DNA from: an uncultured Lachnospiraceae bacterium
GTDB taxonomy: Bacteria; Bacillota; Clostridia; Lachnospirales; Lachnospiraceae
Reading direction: 5' to 3'
Assembly: GCA_910587305.1 (NCBI GenBank)
Contig: CAJUKV010000006.1
Coordinates: 48,014-112,013 of the forward strand
Length of the DNA stretch: 64,000 nt
Position 1 is the first letter of the stretch; each line of letters opens with the position of its first letter. A model generated the notes under the pieces. That model ran no database searches, was not told the origin of the DNA, and saw only the letters and a program-made list of their open reading frames with translations. This document shows, one piece after another, positions 17,598 to 26,041 of the stretch. Position numbers and translations under genes: made by a program.

Positions 17598-18998
17598 ATG
17601 AAAAGAAAGCTATTAAGTATTCTGTTAACAACATCCATGCTGGCTGCGGTGTTAGCCGGCTGCGGATCAAAACCGGCGGAGAATACACCGGCAGCGGACA
17701 CCACAAGCGAGGCGGATGCCGGAGAGGAAAGCGAACCGGCAGCAGATACGGATGAATCTGCAAATGCCCCGGAAGATACGGATGCTTCGGCACCGGGAGA
17801 GGCAGTTACACTTAAATGGGCAATATGGGATAAGGATATCACCCCTTACTGGAATGCAATAAAAGAAGGATATGAAGCGTCCCATGAAGGCGTTACCATT
17901 GAGATGGTAGATCTTGGTTCTACGGATTATATGACGGTTCTGGCAACGGAGTTGTCCGGAAGCGGTTCGGACTTTGATGTGGTTACGATTAAGGATGTTC
18001 CCGGATATGCCACACTGGTATCTAAAAATACACTTGAGCCTCTTGGCAGCTACATAGCGGATGCAGGCATTGACTTAAGCCAGTATGGCGGTGTGGATAA
18101 ACAGGTTACCGTAGACGGCGAGCTCTACGAGCTGCCATTTAGAAATGATTTTTGGGTCGTTTTCTATAACAAAGATATTTTTGATGCGGCCGGGGTTCCT
18201 TATCCTACAAACGACATGACATTTGAAGAGTACGACGATCTTGCAAGGCAGGTGACAGATACCACATTCGGCTCACAGATTTACGGAACACATTATCATA
18301 CCTGGAGAAGCGCAGTACAGCTTTTTGGGGTATTGGACGGAAAGCACTCCATTTTGGATGGCGAATATGATTTCTTTAAGCCTTATTATGAACTGGTTCT
18401 TGGAGAGGAGGACGATCAGGTCTGCAGAAATTACGCTGATTTAAGCGCAGAAGGTCTTCATTATTCCGCAGCATTTTCAGGCGGCGATGTGGCGATGTTA
18501 AATATGGGTTCATGGTTTATATCGACCATGATTGCAAGCCTTCAGAGCGGAGAATATGACTCATCCCTGTGTGGGAACTGGGGAATTGTAAAATATCCTC
18601 ATGCGGAAGGTGTGGAACCGGGCTCAACTCTTGGCACCATTACAGGTCTTTCCGTGACAAGCGTTTCGGATAAGAAAGATGCGGCCTTTGATTTTGTAAA
18701 GTGGGTATCGGGCGCTGAGGGCGCAAAGGTTATGGCTGAGACAGGCAATTTCCCTGCCCTTATGAACGATGAAGTTGCAGGTATTATTTCAAGTCTTGAG
18801 GGCTTCCCGGCGGATGCGGAAAGCAAAGAAGCGCTTAATGTGTCTAATCTGTATCTGGAAGTGCCCTATGCTGAAAACGTATCGGCAATCAATGACATCC
18901 TGGATACCTACCATAAATCTATCATGAACAGAGAGGTTTCGGTTGATGAAGGAATTGCTTCTATGAACGAAGAAGTTGGAAAGCTGCTTGCGCAGTAG
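17598..18998 (+). CDS. Extracellular solute-binding lipoprotein (family 1, sugar)
   Basis: ABC importer receptor, 466 residues. Lipoprotein signal with lipobox LAGC (TSMLAAVLAGCGSKP, Cys about residue 22), an acidic Ala/Pro/Asp/Glu-rich linker (about 25-68), then the family 1 sugar-binding fold (VTLKWAIWDKDITPYWN; LPFRNDFWVVFYNKDIFDAAG; MGSWFISTMI). Lipid-anchored outside the membrane. First gene of an operon with two permeases, and a hairpin lies between it and the first permease. The ATPase is absent, as usual for systems sharing an MsmK-like ATPase. Confidence 0.93.
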   Translation: MKRKLLSILLTTSMLAAVLAGCGSKPAENTPAADTTSEADAGEESEPAADTDESANAPEDTDASAPGEAVTLKWAIWDKDITPYWNAIKEGYEASHEGVTIEMVDLGSTDYMTVLATELSGSGSDFDVVTIKDVPGYATLVSKNTLEPLGSYIADAGIDLSQYGGVDKQVTVDGELYELPFRNDFWVVFYNKDIFDAAGVPYPTNDMTFEEYDDLARQVTDTTFGSQIYGTHYHTWRSAVQLFGVLDGKHSILDGEYDFFKPYYELVLGEEDDQVCRNYADLSAEGLHYSAAFSGGDVAMLNMGSWFISTMIASLQSGEYDSSLCGNWGIVKYPHAEGVEPGSTLGTITGLSVTSVSDKKDAAFDFVKWVSGAEGAKVMAETGNFPALMNDEVAGIISSLEGFPADAESKEALNVSNLYLEVPYAENVSAINDILDTYHKSIMNREVSVDEGIASMNEEVGKLLAQ

Positions 18999-19025
18999 GT
19001 TAACAGATAATCATAATCACGATAT

Positions 19026-19047
19026 GGGACTGACGAAAGTCAGTCCC
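19026..19047 (+). promoter_or_regulatory. Intercistronic stem-loop after the binding-protein gene
   Basis: GGGACTGAC, GAAA tetraloop, GTCAGTCCC: a perfect 9-bp stem 27 bases after the stop and 40 before the permease start. There is no T run, so it is more likely a 3' stabiliser or partial attenuator that raises binding-protein mRNA over permease mRNA, as is known for other ABC importers (inference). Confidence 0.65.
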
Positions 19048-19086
19048 AATTCATAAAGGCCAAAAGTAGGAAAGGCGGATTTGGGA

Positions 19087-20010
19087 ATGGATGAAAAACG
19101 AGCAGTCAAAAATAAAAAAATTATCAGCAGGCAGGCGCGCAGAAGTTTGGTAGCATACTCGTTCATTGCGCCAAATTTTATCGGGTTTGCCATATTTACG
19201 CTGATACCAATTGTTTTTGCTTTTGCGCTGGCTTTCATGCAGTGGGATGGGAGCAATGAAATTACTTTTGTGGGATTAAAAAATTTTATCAGGCTGGCGG
19301 ATGATACCTTTTTTTTCGCGGCGTTTAAAAACACCATCATATATGTAATCGGAACAGTTCCACTTACCATGATTGCATCTTTGGCGCTGGCAATTGTATT
19401 GAATCAGAAAATCAAAGCCAGAGGATTTTTCAGGACAGTGGCATTTTTTCCTTATGTGGCTTCTTTAGTGGCAATTACAGCTGTGTGGAGTATGATTTTC
19501 CACCCTTCAAAGGGGCCGGTTAATTATATTTTACTCAATGTATTTGGAGTGGCGCAGGAAAATCTTCCTAAGTGGTTTAGCGGCAGTCTGGTACTGTTCA
19601 CTTTGATTTTGTTCAGTGTCTGGAAGTATATGGGTTATTATATGGTAATTTACCTTGCCGGCCTGCAGGGGATTTCGGCGGAATTGTATGAAGCATGCGG
19701 ACTTGACGGGGCGAATACATGGCAAAAATTTAAGTATATTACATGGCCGCAGCTGCGCTCCACCACATTTTTTGTGGTAGTTATGTTAACGATTAACTGC
19801 TTTAAAGTATATGATATAGCCGTTATGTTAGCAGGAGGCGGTGATGGCAAGCTGAGCACATCGGCTACGGTACTTGTTTATTATATTTATCAGAACGCAT
19901 TTAATTACTGGGACTTAGGATATTCCAGCGCCATTGCCATGGTATTATTCCTCATGGTGCTCATTATTACGCTGATACAATTCCGGTATGAGAAGAAACT
20001 GGATGCATAA
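19087..20010 (+). CDS. ABC sugar transporter permease (MalF/UgpA type)
   Basis: 307 residues with six membrane helices. Carries the permease-ATPase contact EAA loop (ELYEACGLDGANTWQKFKYITWPQL). N-terminal NFIGFAIFTLIPIVFAFALAF and GLKNFIRLADD are characteristic of carbohydrate-uptake CUT1 permeases. Start at ATG 19087 with AAGGCGGA upstream; a TTG 6 bases earlier is in frame. Operates with the next permease and the lipoprotein. Confidence 0.92.
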   Translation: MDEKRAVKNKKIISRQARRSLVAYSFIAPNFIGFAIFTLIPIVFAFALAFMQWDGSNEITFVGLKNFIRLADDTFFFAAFKNTIIYVIGTVPLTMIASLALAIVLNQKIKARGFFRTVAFFPYVASLVAITAVWSMIFHPSKGPVNYILLNVFGVAQENLPKWFSGSLVLFTLILFSVWKYMGYYMVIYLAGLQGISAELYEACGLDGANTWQKFKYITWPQLRSTTFFVVVMLTINCFKVYDIAVMLAGGGDGKLSTSATVLVYYIYQNAFNYWDLGYSSAIAMVLFLMVLIITLIQFRYEKKLDA

Positions 20011-20028
20011 AGCAAGGGAGGAGACGAA

Positions 20029-20895
20029 ATGAGTGCACAAAATAAAGATAAAAAAGCCGGATCGAAGAGCAGAAATGCAGTTATCGGAAAGACGCTGGTG
20101 TATATCATCTTGCTGGTGATTACGGCGGCGATGATCGTCCCTTTCTTGTGGATGTTGTCCGCATCCATTAAATCAAACAGGGAAGTATTTTTAATGGATC
20201 CCTTTGTGTGGATTCCCAAAGAGCCAAAGTGGGATAATTATGTTAAAATATGGACAAAGATACCGCTGCTTAAGTTTGTGTCAAATACGGTTTTTCTGAC
20301 CATTGTGGTTACATTTTTACAGCTTTTGACTTCCAGTTTTGCGGCATATTCTTTTGCAAAGCTGGAATTTAAACATAAAAACATTCTTTTTTTGGCCTAT
20401 ATTGCAACCATTGCAATGCCATGGCAGGTATACATGGTTCCACAGTTCATTATGATGAGAAGCATGGGACTGAATGATAAATTGCTGGCAATGATCTGCC
20501 TGCAGGCATTTTCAGCCTTTGGCGTATTTATGATGAAACAATTTTATGAGGGGATTCCAACGGAGCTGTGCGAGGCGGCGAGGATTGATGGTATGAGCGA
20601 ATATAAGATTTATGCCAAAATCATGCTTCCGCTGTCCAAACCCGCATTGTCCACATTAACCATTTTTACCTTTGTAAACACGTGGAATGATTATCTTGGA
20701 CCGCTTATTTATTTAAAGACAGAATCAAAAAAGACCATACAGCTCGGCCTGAAAATGTTTATAGGACAGTATTCATCGGAATATGGACTGATTATGGCGG
20801 GGTCAATGGTTTCCCTCATACCGGTGATAGTTGTATTTTTATGTCTGCAGAAATATTTTGTGGAGGGCGTTGCGTCTACAGGATTGAAAGGGTAG
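20029..20895 (+). CDS. ABC sugar transporter permease (MalG/UgpE type)
   Basis: 288 residues, six helices; EAA loop ELCEAARIDGMSEYKIYAKI followed by LPLSKPALSTL; typical CUT1 phrase FVNTWNDYLGPLIYL. 18 bases after the first permease, with GGGAGGAG as ribosome binding site. Forms the transmembrane pair of the importer; the substrate is presumably an uronate-containing oligosaccharide, from the enzymes around it. Confidence 0.93.
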   Translation: MSAQNKDKKAGSKSRNAVIGKTLVYIILLVITAAMIVPFLWMLSASIKSNREVFLMDPFVWIPKEPKWDNYVKIWTKIPLLKFVSNTVFLTIVVTFLQLLTSSFAAYSFAKLEFKHKNILFLAYIATIAMPWQVYMVPQFIMMRSMGLNDKLLAMICLQAFSAFGVFMMKQFYEGIPTELCEAARIDGMSEYKIYAKIMLPLSKPALSTLTIFTFVNTWNDYLGPLIYLKTESKKTIQLGLKMFIGQYSSEYGLIMAGSMVSLIPVIVVFLCLQKYFVEGVASTGLKG

Positions 20896-20986
20896 AAAGG
20901 TATAGGATAAACGAACTTGTTCGTTTTGCAAATATTGTGCCTGCGGCCCAAAGTTTGCAGGCTGTGAGAAAGGCATGGTTATTTTT

Positions 20987-22213
20987 ATGAAAATTGTGTA
21001 TGAAAATATGCCGGTGATTACAAACAAAGAAGTGGAGAAGGCTCTTTCTTTCTGTAAGGATCAGGTGGTAAGAAATCTGCCGGAATTTACGGATAAATTC
21101 CAGAAAGCATACAGCGAACAGAATTTTTATCATCCGATCGAGAATAATTACTGGACAACCGGTTTCTGGACAGGTGAAATATGGCTGGCATACGAATATG
21201 CCTGTGAAGCAGAAGATAAGTCTAAAAAGAAAACCGAAGGAAATAATGAAAAAGACGGTGATGTGAAAGCATTAAAGAACGCGGGGGAGATACAAGTTTT
21301 AAGCTTTCTTAATCGAATTGAAAATAAGATTGAGGTTGATCATCATGATATGGGCTTTTTGTACTCGCCTTCCTGCGTGGCGGCCTACAAACTGACAGGA
21401 AATGAAACAGCAAGGAAAGCGGCGATTTTAGCGGCGGATCAGCTGATTACCCGGTATCATCCGGTAGGGGAATTCATACAGGCCTGGGGGCCTATGGATG
21501 CGCCGGAAAATTATCGGCTGATTATTGACTGTCTTCTGAACCTGCCTCTACTATATTGGGCCAGCGATGAAACCGGCGATGACAAATATCGCAATATTGC
21601 GGAGAAACATATCCATACGGCCGTTAAAAATGTAATCAGAGAAGATTATTCCACATGGCATACCTTCTTCTTTGACATGAAAACAGGAGCACCGGATCAT
21701 GGCGCTACCTGTCAGGGATACCGCGACGGTTCGGCATGGGCAAGAGGACAGGCATGGGGGGTATACGGCTGCGCCCTTGCTTATAAATATACGGGGAGAA
21801 ATGAATATATCGATTTGTTCCAACATGTGACTCAGTACTTCCTTACACATCTTCCAAAAGATATGATTCCCTTCTGGGATCTGGAATTTACGGACGGGGA
21901 CGCACAGCCAAGAGATTCCTCCTCCGCATCCATAGCCGCCTGCGGTATGTTGGAAATGGCAAAATATATGGAGGAAAGGGAAGCGAACGTTTACCAAAAA
22001 TATGCAAGGCAGCTTATCAAATCCCTGTATGATAACTATGCCGTAAAAAGCCCTGAGGAGTCAAACGGACTTGTGCTTCACAGCACCTATTCCAACCATT
22101 CTCCGTATAATACCTGTAATCATTACGGGGTGGATGAATGTAATTCATGGGGAGATTATTTTTATATGGAAGCGCTGACCAGACTGCACAAGGATTGGGT
22201 TTTGTACTGGTAA
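20987..22213 (+). CDS. Unsaturated glucuronyl hydrolase (GH88)
   Basis: Cytoplasmic hydrolase that releases the unsaturated uronic acid from lyase-made oligosaccharides. Alpha6/alpha6 barrel; WTTGFWTGEIWLAYEYA matches GH88 rather than GH105. The two expected catalytic Asp are Asp121 (DHHDMGFLY) and Asp181 (LIIDCLLNLPLLYW). A charged insert (about 77-97, KSKKKTEGNNEKDGD) is unusual. 408 residues from ATG 20987; ATG 20975 is an alternative and neither has an ideal ribosome binding site. Its presence argues for glycosaminoglycan-type substrates. Confidence 0.92.
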   Translation: MKIVYENMPVITNKEVEKALSFCKDQVVRNLPEFTDKFQKAYSEQNFYHPIENNYWTTGFWTGEIWLAYEYACEAEDKSKKKTEGNNEKDGDVKALKNAGEIQVLSFLNRIENKIEVDHHDMGFLYSPSCVAAYKLTGNETARKAAILAADQLITRYHPVGEFIQAWGPMDAPENYRLIIDCLLNLPLLYWASDETGDDKYRNIAEKHIHTAVKNVIREDYSTWHTFFFDMKTGAPDHGATCQGYRDGSAWARGQAWGVYGCALAYKYTGRNEYIDLFQHVTQYFLTHLPKDMIPFWDLEFTDGDAQPRDSSSASIAACGMLEMAKYMEEREANVYQKYARQLIKSLYDNYAVKSPEESNGLVLHSTYSNHSPYNTCNHYGVDECNSWGDYFYMEALTRLHKDWVLYW

Positions 22214-22235
22214 AGGAATGGAAGAGGAGATAACA

Positions 22236-23945
22236 ATGAATACGGATTGGAATGACAAATTAAACAGTAAAGAAGATTTCAGAGAGCTGCTTATGGAGAT
22301 TGTAAAGCCCCTTCTTCCCTATTACAGCAAAGGCGGCGCAGAGCTAATACTTGGTGTGACCGCTACAAATTATGACCGGAAGGCAATCATGCTGGAAGCA
22401 TTTTCAAGGCCTTTGTGGGGACTGGCGCCTTTTTGGGCAGGCGGGGGAAGAAGTGAAGAATTTGAGAGGATCTATCAAAGCGGCTTAGCAGCCGGAACAG
22501 ATCCGGACAGCGAGGAGTATTGGGGAGGCTTCCATGCATTTGATCAGCGTTTTGTGGAAATGGCGGCCATTTCCTATGGGCTTATTCTGGCTCCGGAGAA
22601 GCTGTGGGAACCGCTTAAGGAGCAGGAGAGAGATCATCTGGCAAAATGGCTTTATGGTATCAATCAATATGAGCTTCCAATCTGCAACTGGATTTTATTT
22701 GCCGTGCTGGTAAATATTGCATTAAAAAAACTGGGCAGAAAATATGACAGGGAAAAACTTGAGAAGTATTTGGAGGGAGTAGATAATTTTTATTTAGGGG
22801 ACGGATGGTATCAGGACGGTGATTCAGGGCAGAAGGACTATTATATATCTTTTGGCATTCATTTTTACTGCCTGTTATATGCTATGGTGATGGGGAAGGA
22901 AGATCCCGGACGGTGCGGTAAATATCTGAAAAGGGCCGAAGAGTTTGGCAGACAGTTTATCTATTGGTTTGACGCGGATGGCGGGGCCCTTCCATTTGGC
23001 AGATCACTTACATATCGGTTTTCACAGGTGAGCTTTTTTTCCGCCTGTCTGATGGCAGGCGCAGCTCCTTTTTCAACAGGCGTCATGAAAGGGCTGATTG
23101 TAAGACATTTATGTGATTGGATGAAAAAGCCGATCTTTGACAGAAGCGATATTTTGACAGTGGGATATGGTTATCCTAATCTGGTGATGGGAGAGAGATA
23201 TAATGGGCCGGGCTCCCCTTACTGGGCTTTAAAAACCTTTGCAGTTCTTTTACTGCCGGACGACCATGAATTCTGGCATGTGAAGGCCGAGACCCTCCCG
23301 GCCTTAGAGGAGCAGAAAGCGCTGCCATATGCAGATATGTTGATTCACAGATATGGCGGACACACAGCGGCGTTTGTGCCGGGAAAATATTCTCCGGCAG
23401 GACACGGGCAGACGCCTGCTAAGTATGGAAAATTTGTATACGATACCAGATTTGCATTTAATGTGGCAAAGTCTTCTCATGAGGTGCACGAGGCGGCTCC
23501 GGACAGTATGCTTGCCTTTTACATCAACGGGTATGTCTATGTACGCAGAATCTGTGAAGAATTTCATATTTCCGATAAGAAAGTGGTATCAAAGTGGGTT
23601 CCCTATGAAGGAATCACAGTGGAAACAACGATTATGCCCACCAGGGAGGGGCATATTAGAAAGCACGTGATAAACAGCAACAGGAACTGTACAGCATATG
23701 ATTGTGGATTTGCAGTGGAAATTGATGTGCCGGGAGAAAAATTAACCAGCGGGGAGAAATTTGCTGAAGTATGTAATAACCTTAACAAATGTACGGTATT
23801 ACTGAGAAAGGGGACCGGAAAAGGCGAAATTATTCTAGCGGATCCAAACACCAATCTGCTGCATCCAATGACAAGAATTCCGGCGATCCATTATGAAATT
23901 TTTTCGGGGAAAAATGAGATTATCACAGAGGTGAGCGCGAAATGA
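22236..23945 (+). CDS. DUF2264 domain protein, probable glycan-active enzyme
   Basis: 569 residues, cytoplasmic (no signal). Recognised as DUF2264 from FRELLMEIVKPLLPYYSKGG, SRPLWGLAPFWAG and YWGGFHAFDQRFVEMA. The first about 370 residues are helical, compatible with an alpha/alpha toroid; the rest is beta-rich (YINGYVYVRRIC, GEIILADPNTNLLHP). The family recurs in polysaccharide-utilisation loci. I recall a link to CAZy GH154 exo-beta-glucuronidases but cannot check it. Start at 22236 with AGAGGAG upstream; the stop overlaps the next start by ATGA. Confidence 0.75.
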   Translation: MNTDWNDKLNSKEDFRELLMEIVKPLLPYYSKGGAELILGVTATNYDRKAIMLEAFSRPLWGLAPFWAGGGRSEEFERIYQSGLAAGTDPDSEEYWGGFHAFDQRFVEMAAISYGLILAPEKLWEPLKEQERDHLAKWLYGINQYELPICNWILFAVLVNIALKKLGRKYDREKLEKYLEGVDNFYLGDGWYQDGDSGQKDYYISFGIHFYCLLYAMVMGKEDPGRCGKYLKRAEEFGRQFIYWFDADGGALPFGRSLTYRFSQVSFFSACLMAGAAPFSTGVMKGLIVRHLCDWMKKPIFDRSDILTVGYGYPNLVMGERYNGPGSPYWALKTFAVLLLPDDHEFWHVKAETLPALEEQKALPYADMLIHRYGGHTAAFVPGKYSPAGHGQTPAKYGKFVYDTRFAFNVAKSSHEVHEAAPDSMLAFYINGYVYVRRICEEFHISDKKVVSKWVPYEGITVETTIMPTREGHIRKHVINSNRNCTAYDCGFAVEIDVPGEKLTSGEKFAEVCNNLNKCTVLLRKGTGKGEIILADPNTNLLHPMTRIPAIHYEIFSGKNEIITEVSAK

Positions 23946-24553
23946 CCAGATTGTTTGATTACCAGAATCCCGTCTGGCGGTTTATGGGAAGAATCGCAGA
24001 TATTTTCTTTCTGAGCCTGCTATGGGCGGTATGTAGTTTGCCAATTGTAACGATGGGAGCGTCTACCACGGCTCTTTACTATGTGACGCTTAAGATGGTT
24101 AAGGATAAGGAAGGTTATCTTCTGAAAGCCTTTTGGCATTCTTTTAAGGATAATCTGAAAACATCCACGGGAATTTGGTGTATTATGCTAATGGCCGGAG
24201 GCATACTGGGAATCGGCTATACCGGGGTATTCGGAAGGCAGGGAGAGCTGACCGTTATGTTATTTTGGGGACTTACAATTATTTTTGTCATTTATCTGTT
24301 TGTGATGACCCTTGTGTTTCCGCTTTCGGCGCGGCTTTATGCCGGCACGGGCAGACTGCTTTGCATGGCCTTTGTGACAGCGGTCAGAAATTTTTCCTGG
24401 GTAATGTTGATGGTGGTGATTACGCTTTGCATCCTGGCAATGGGAATTTTCGTATTTTGGCCGTTATTGTTTTTGGGAGCAGGAAGCGTGGCGTATCTTC
24501 ATTCCATAATACTTGTCCACATTATTTTTCCTAAATATGGATGGAATAATTAG
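23942..24553 (+). CDS. YesL-like DUF624 membrane protein
   Basis: 203 residues with about five hydrophobic segments; start MTRLFDYQNPVWRFMGRIADIF and SLPIVTMGASTTALYYVTLK are the DUF624 signature. Function unknown; YesL-type genes accompany YesMN systems and oligosaccharide importers. Translationally coupled to the DUF2264 gene by a 4-base ATGA overlap. Confidence 0.85.
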   Translation: MTRLFDYQNPVWRFMGRIADIFFLSLLWAVCSLPIVTMGASTTALYYVTLKMVKDKEGYLLKAFWHSFKDNLKTSTGIWCIMLMAGGILGIGYTGVFGRQGELTVMLFWGLTIIFVIYLFVMTLVFPLSARLYAGTGRLLCMAFVTAVRNFSWVMLMVVITLCILAMGIFVFWPLLFLGAGSVAYLHSIILVHIIFPKYGWNN

Positions 24554-24582
24554 CATTGGATCGAAAGAAAGGATGAGAAAAA

Positions 24583-25386
24583 ATGGCAATGCTGGCGTTA
24601 AAGGTTTTAGACAGAAACGGTAAGACAATCTGTGTGAGCAGAGACAACGAATTTGTGAGCCTGGTATGTACATCAGAGTATCATGAGGGCGATAGAATTG
24701 TTTTGGAAACATCCGAGAAGAATATTCACGTATGGCTTCAGGTGGATGATGCGCTGGGAGCGGCTTTGTGCTATGTAACCGATAATGTTTCCTATGATAT
24801 TCCTTTTGGAGAAAAGAGAATCAGCTATTCGCCGAAAGCGTTCTATGGAAAGCGACATTACTTGTATGCAAGGTGTGCGAGAGAGGATGAGATTTACGCC
24901 TATCGGAATTTAGCTTTTAACGTATGTGACCAGCATGGAGATACACACTGCTACCCACATGCATGGGCTAATGTGGAGACCAGAGGCGAGTCGGTTTTTG
25001 CAGCCAGAAATGCCATAGACGGTGTGCGTGAGAACCGTTCTCATGGGGAATGGCCTTATGAATCATGGGGGATTAATATGCAGGATGATGCCGAAATTAC
25101 GGTAGAATTTGGGCGTATGGTCGAAATCGACAGGATTGTATTGTATACCAGATCAGATTTTCCCCACGATAACTGGTGGAGACAGGTGTCCCTAAGTTTT
25201 TCCGATGGGGAAGGCATGGAGTGGCTGCTGGAAAAGAGCAGATTTGCCCATGTGCTTACAATTCCTGCAAAGAAGGTTACTTGGGTGAAAATGGAGAAAC
25301 TTATTAAAGCGGACGACCCATCGCCTTTTCCGGCCCTTAGCCAGATTGAGATTTATGGCAGGGATGTGGAGAAAAGCAAAAAATAA
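24583..25386 (+). CDS. Cytoplasmic discoidin-like (F5/8 type C) carbohydrate-binding protein
   Basis: 267 residues, no signal peptide. The N-terminal half is a beta-rich domain of unknown type (VWLQVDDALGAALCYV). The C-terminal half looks like an F5/8C sandwich: ARNAIDGVRENRSHGEWPYESWG, then AEITVEFGRMVEIDRIVLYTR, ending FPALSQIEIYG. No catalytic motif is recognised. Usual carbohydrate-binding modules are secreted, so an intracellular stand-alone one is odd; it could be an enzyme of unknown type or an accessory to the DUF2264 protein. Last gene of the glycan operon; AAAGGA precedes the ATG. Confidence 0.65.
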   Translation: MAMLALKVLDRNGKTICVSRDNEFVSLVCTSEYHEGDRIVLETSEKNIHVWLQVDDALGAALCYVTDNVSYDIPFGEKRISYSPKAFYGKRHYLYARCAREDEIYAYRNLAFNVCDQHGDTHCYPHAWANVETRGESVFAARNAIDGVRENRSHGEWPYESWGINMQDDAEITVEFGRMVEIDRIVLYTRSDFPHDNWWRQVSLSFSDGEGMEWLLEKSRFAHVLTIPAKKVTWVKMEKLIKADDPSPFPALSQIEIYGRDVEKSKK

Positions 25387-25422
25387 AAAAAATGGTAATA
25401 CAAGTATCGTATAGAATAATAT

Positions 25423-25468
25423 CTCCTGGAAATAATAAAAACGTCTAACGAGACAATATTTTCAGGAG
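25423..25468 (+). promoter_or_regulatory. Hairpin that would sequester the RBS of the coat gene
   Basis: CTCCTGGAAATA (25423-25434) pairs over 12 positions with TATTTTCAGGAG (25457-25468), one being G-T. The right arm contains most of the Shine-Dalgarno AGGAGG of the gene starting at 25477. The loop contains a second small stem GTCT/AGAC. Folding would hide the ribosome binding site, suggesting translational control. Confidence 0.65.
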
Positions 25469-25476
25469 GTATTTTT

Positions 25477-25662
25477 ATGTCTAATTTATCAGAACTTGAT
25501 TTACAGAACCTTCGTCACTTAATCGGCGGTTATGACGTAACACACTGCAAAATGAAAGAATATGCGTCCTGTGCATCGGATACACAGGTAAAGCAGTTCT
25601 TTGAAAAAGGGGCTAAGTCAGCAATGGAAAACAAAAATGCATTAATGAAGTTTTTGCAGTAA
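25477..25662 (+). CDS. Small CotF-like spore coat-associated protein
   Basis: 61 residues, cytoplasmic/mother-cell type, helical. LSELDLQNLRHLIGGYDVTHCKMKEYA resembles the N-terminal helix of CotF-like proteins, with CASDTQVKQFFEKGAKSA as second helix. Two Cys (THCKM, ASCAS) might crosslink. Followed 13 bases later by a second helical CotF-like gene. Family assignment is from helical pattern and pairing, so moderate. Confidence 0.6.
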   Translation: MSNLSELDLQNLRHLIGGYDVTHCKMKEYASCASDTQVKQFFEKGAKSAMENKNALMKFLQ

Positions 25663-25675
25663 GGAGGTCAGGACG

Positions 25676-25936
25676 ATGGAAATGAACGAAAAAACAATGG
25701 TAGCGGATACCCTTACAGGGATCAACGGAGAGCTTGTGCGCTTTGGCGAAATGATTGCGCAGACAGAGAACAAGGAATTGAAGCAGACCTTAAAGCAGTT
25801 TAGAAACACCTGCGAGCAGTCACAGGAAGAGCTGTACCAGATAGCAAGAGAAAAATCTTATTATGTGCCTGCAGCAAAGGCTACACAGACGGAGATAGAT
25901 CATGTAAAGAGCCTTTTTACCAGCGCAACGCTTTAA
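25676..25936 (+). CDS. CotF family spore coat protein
   Basis: 86 residues, two helices (VADTLTGINGELVRFGEMIAQTENKELKQ; RNTCEQSQEELYQIAREKS) ending in YYVPAAKATQTEIDHVKSLF, the C-terminal pattern of CotF-like coat proteins. Ribosome binding site AAGGAGGT precedes the ATG. Co-transcribed with the preceding 61-residue gene and ended by the terminator at 25985. Confidence 0.7.
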   Translation: MEMNEKTMVADTLTGINGELVRFGEMIAQTENKELKQTLKQFRNTCEQSQEELYQIAREKSYYVPAAKATQTEIDHVKSLFTSATL

Positions 25937-25984
25937 CGGGTACACATCCTGTAAGATAGTTTAAAAAGGAATTTCATTCAAATG

Positions 25985-26036
25985 AAAAAAGTGCGTAAGG
26001 AAAAGAAAACATGCTTTTCATTTTACGCACTTTTTT
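25985..26036. terminator. Bidirectional terminator between coat genes and MFS gene
   Basis: AAAAAAGTGCGTAA (25985-25998) pairs perfectly with TTACGCACTTTTTT (26023-26036); an inner AAAAG/CTTTT stem continues it. A and T runs on both sides serve both convergent genes. Confidence 0.85.
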
Positions 26037-26041
26037 ACAGA

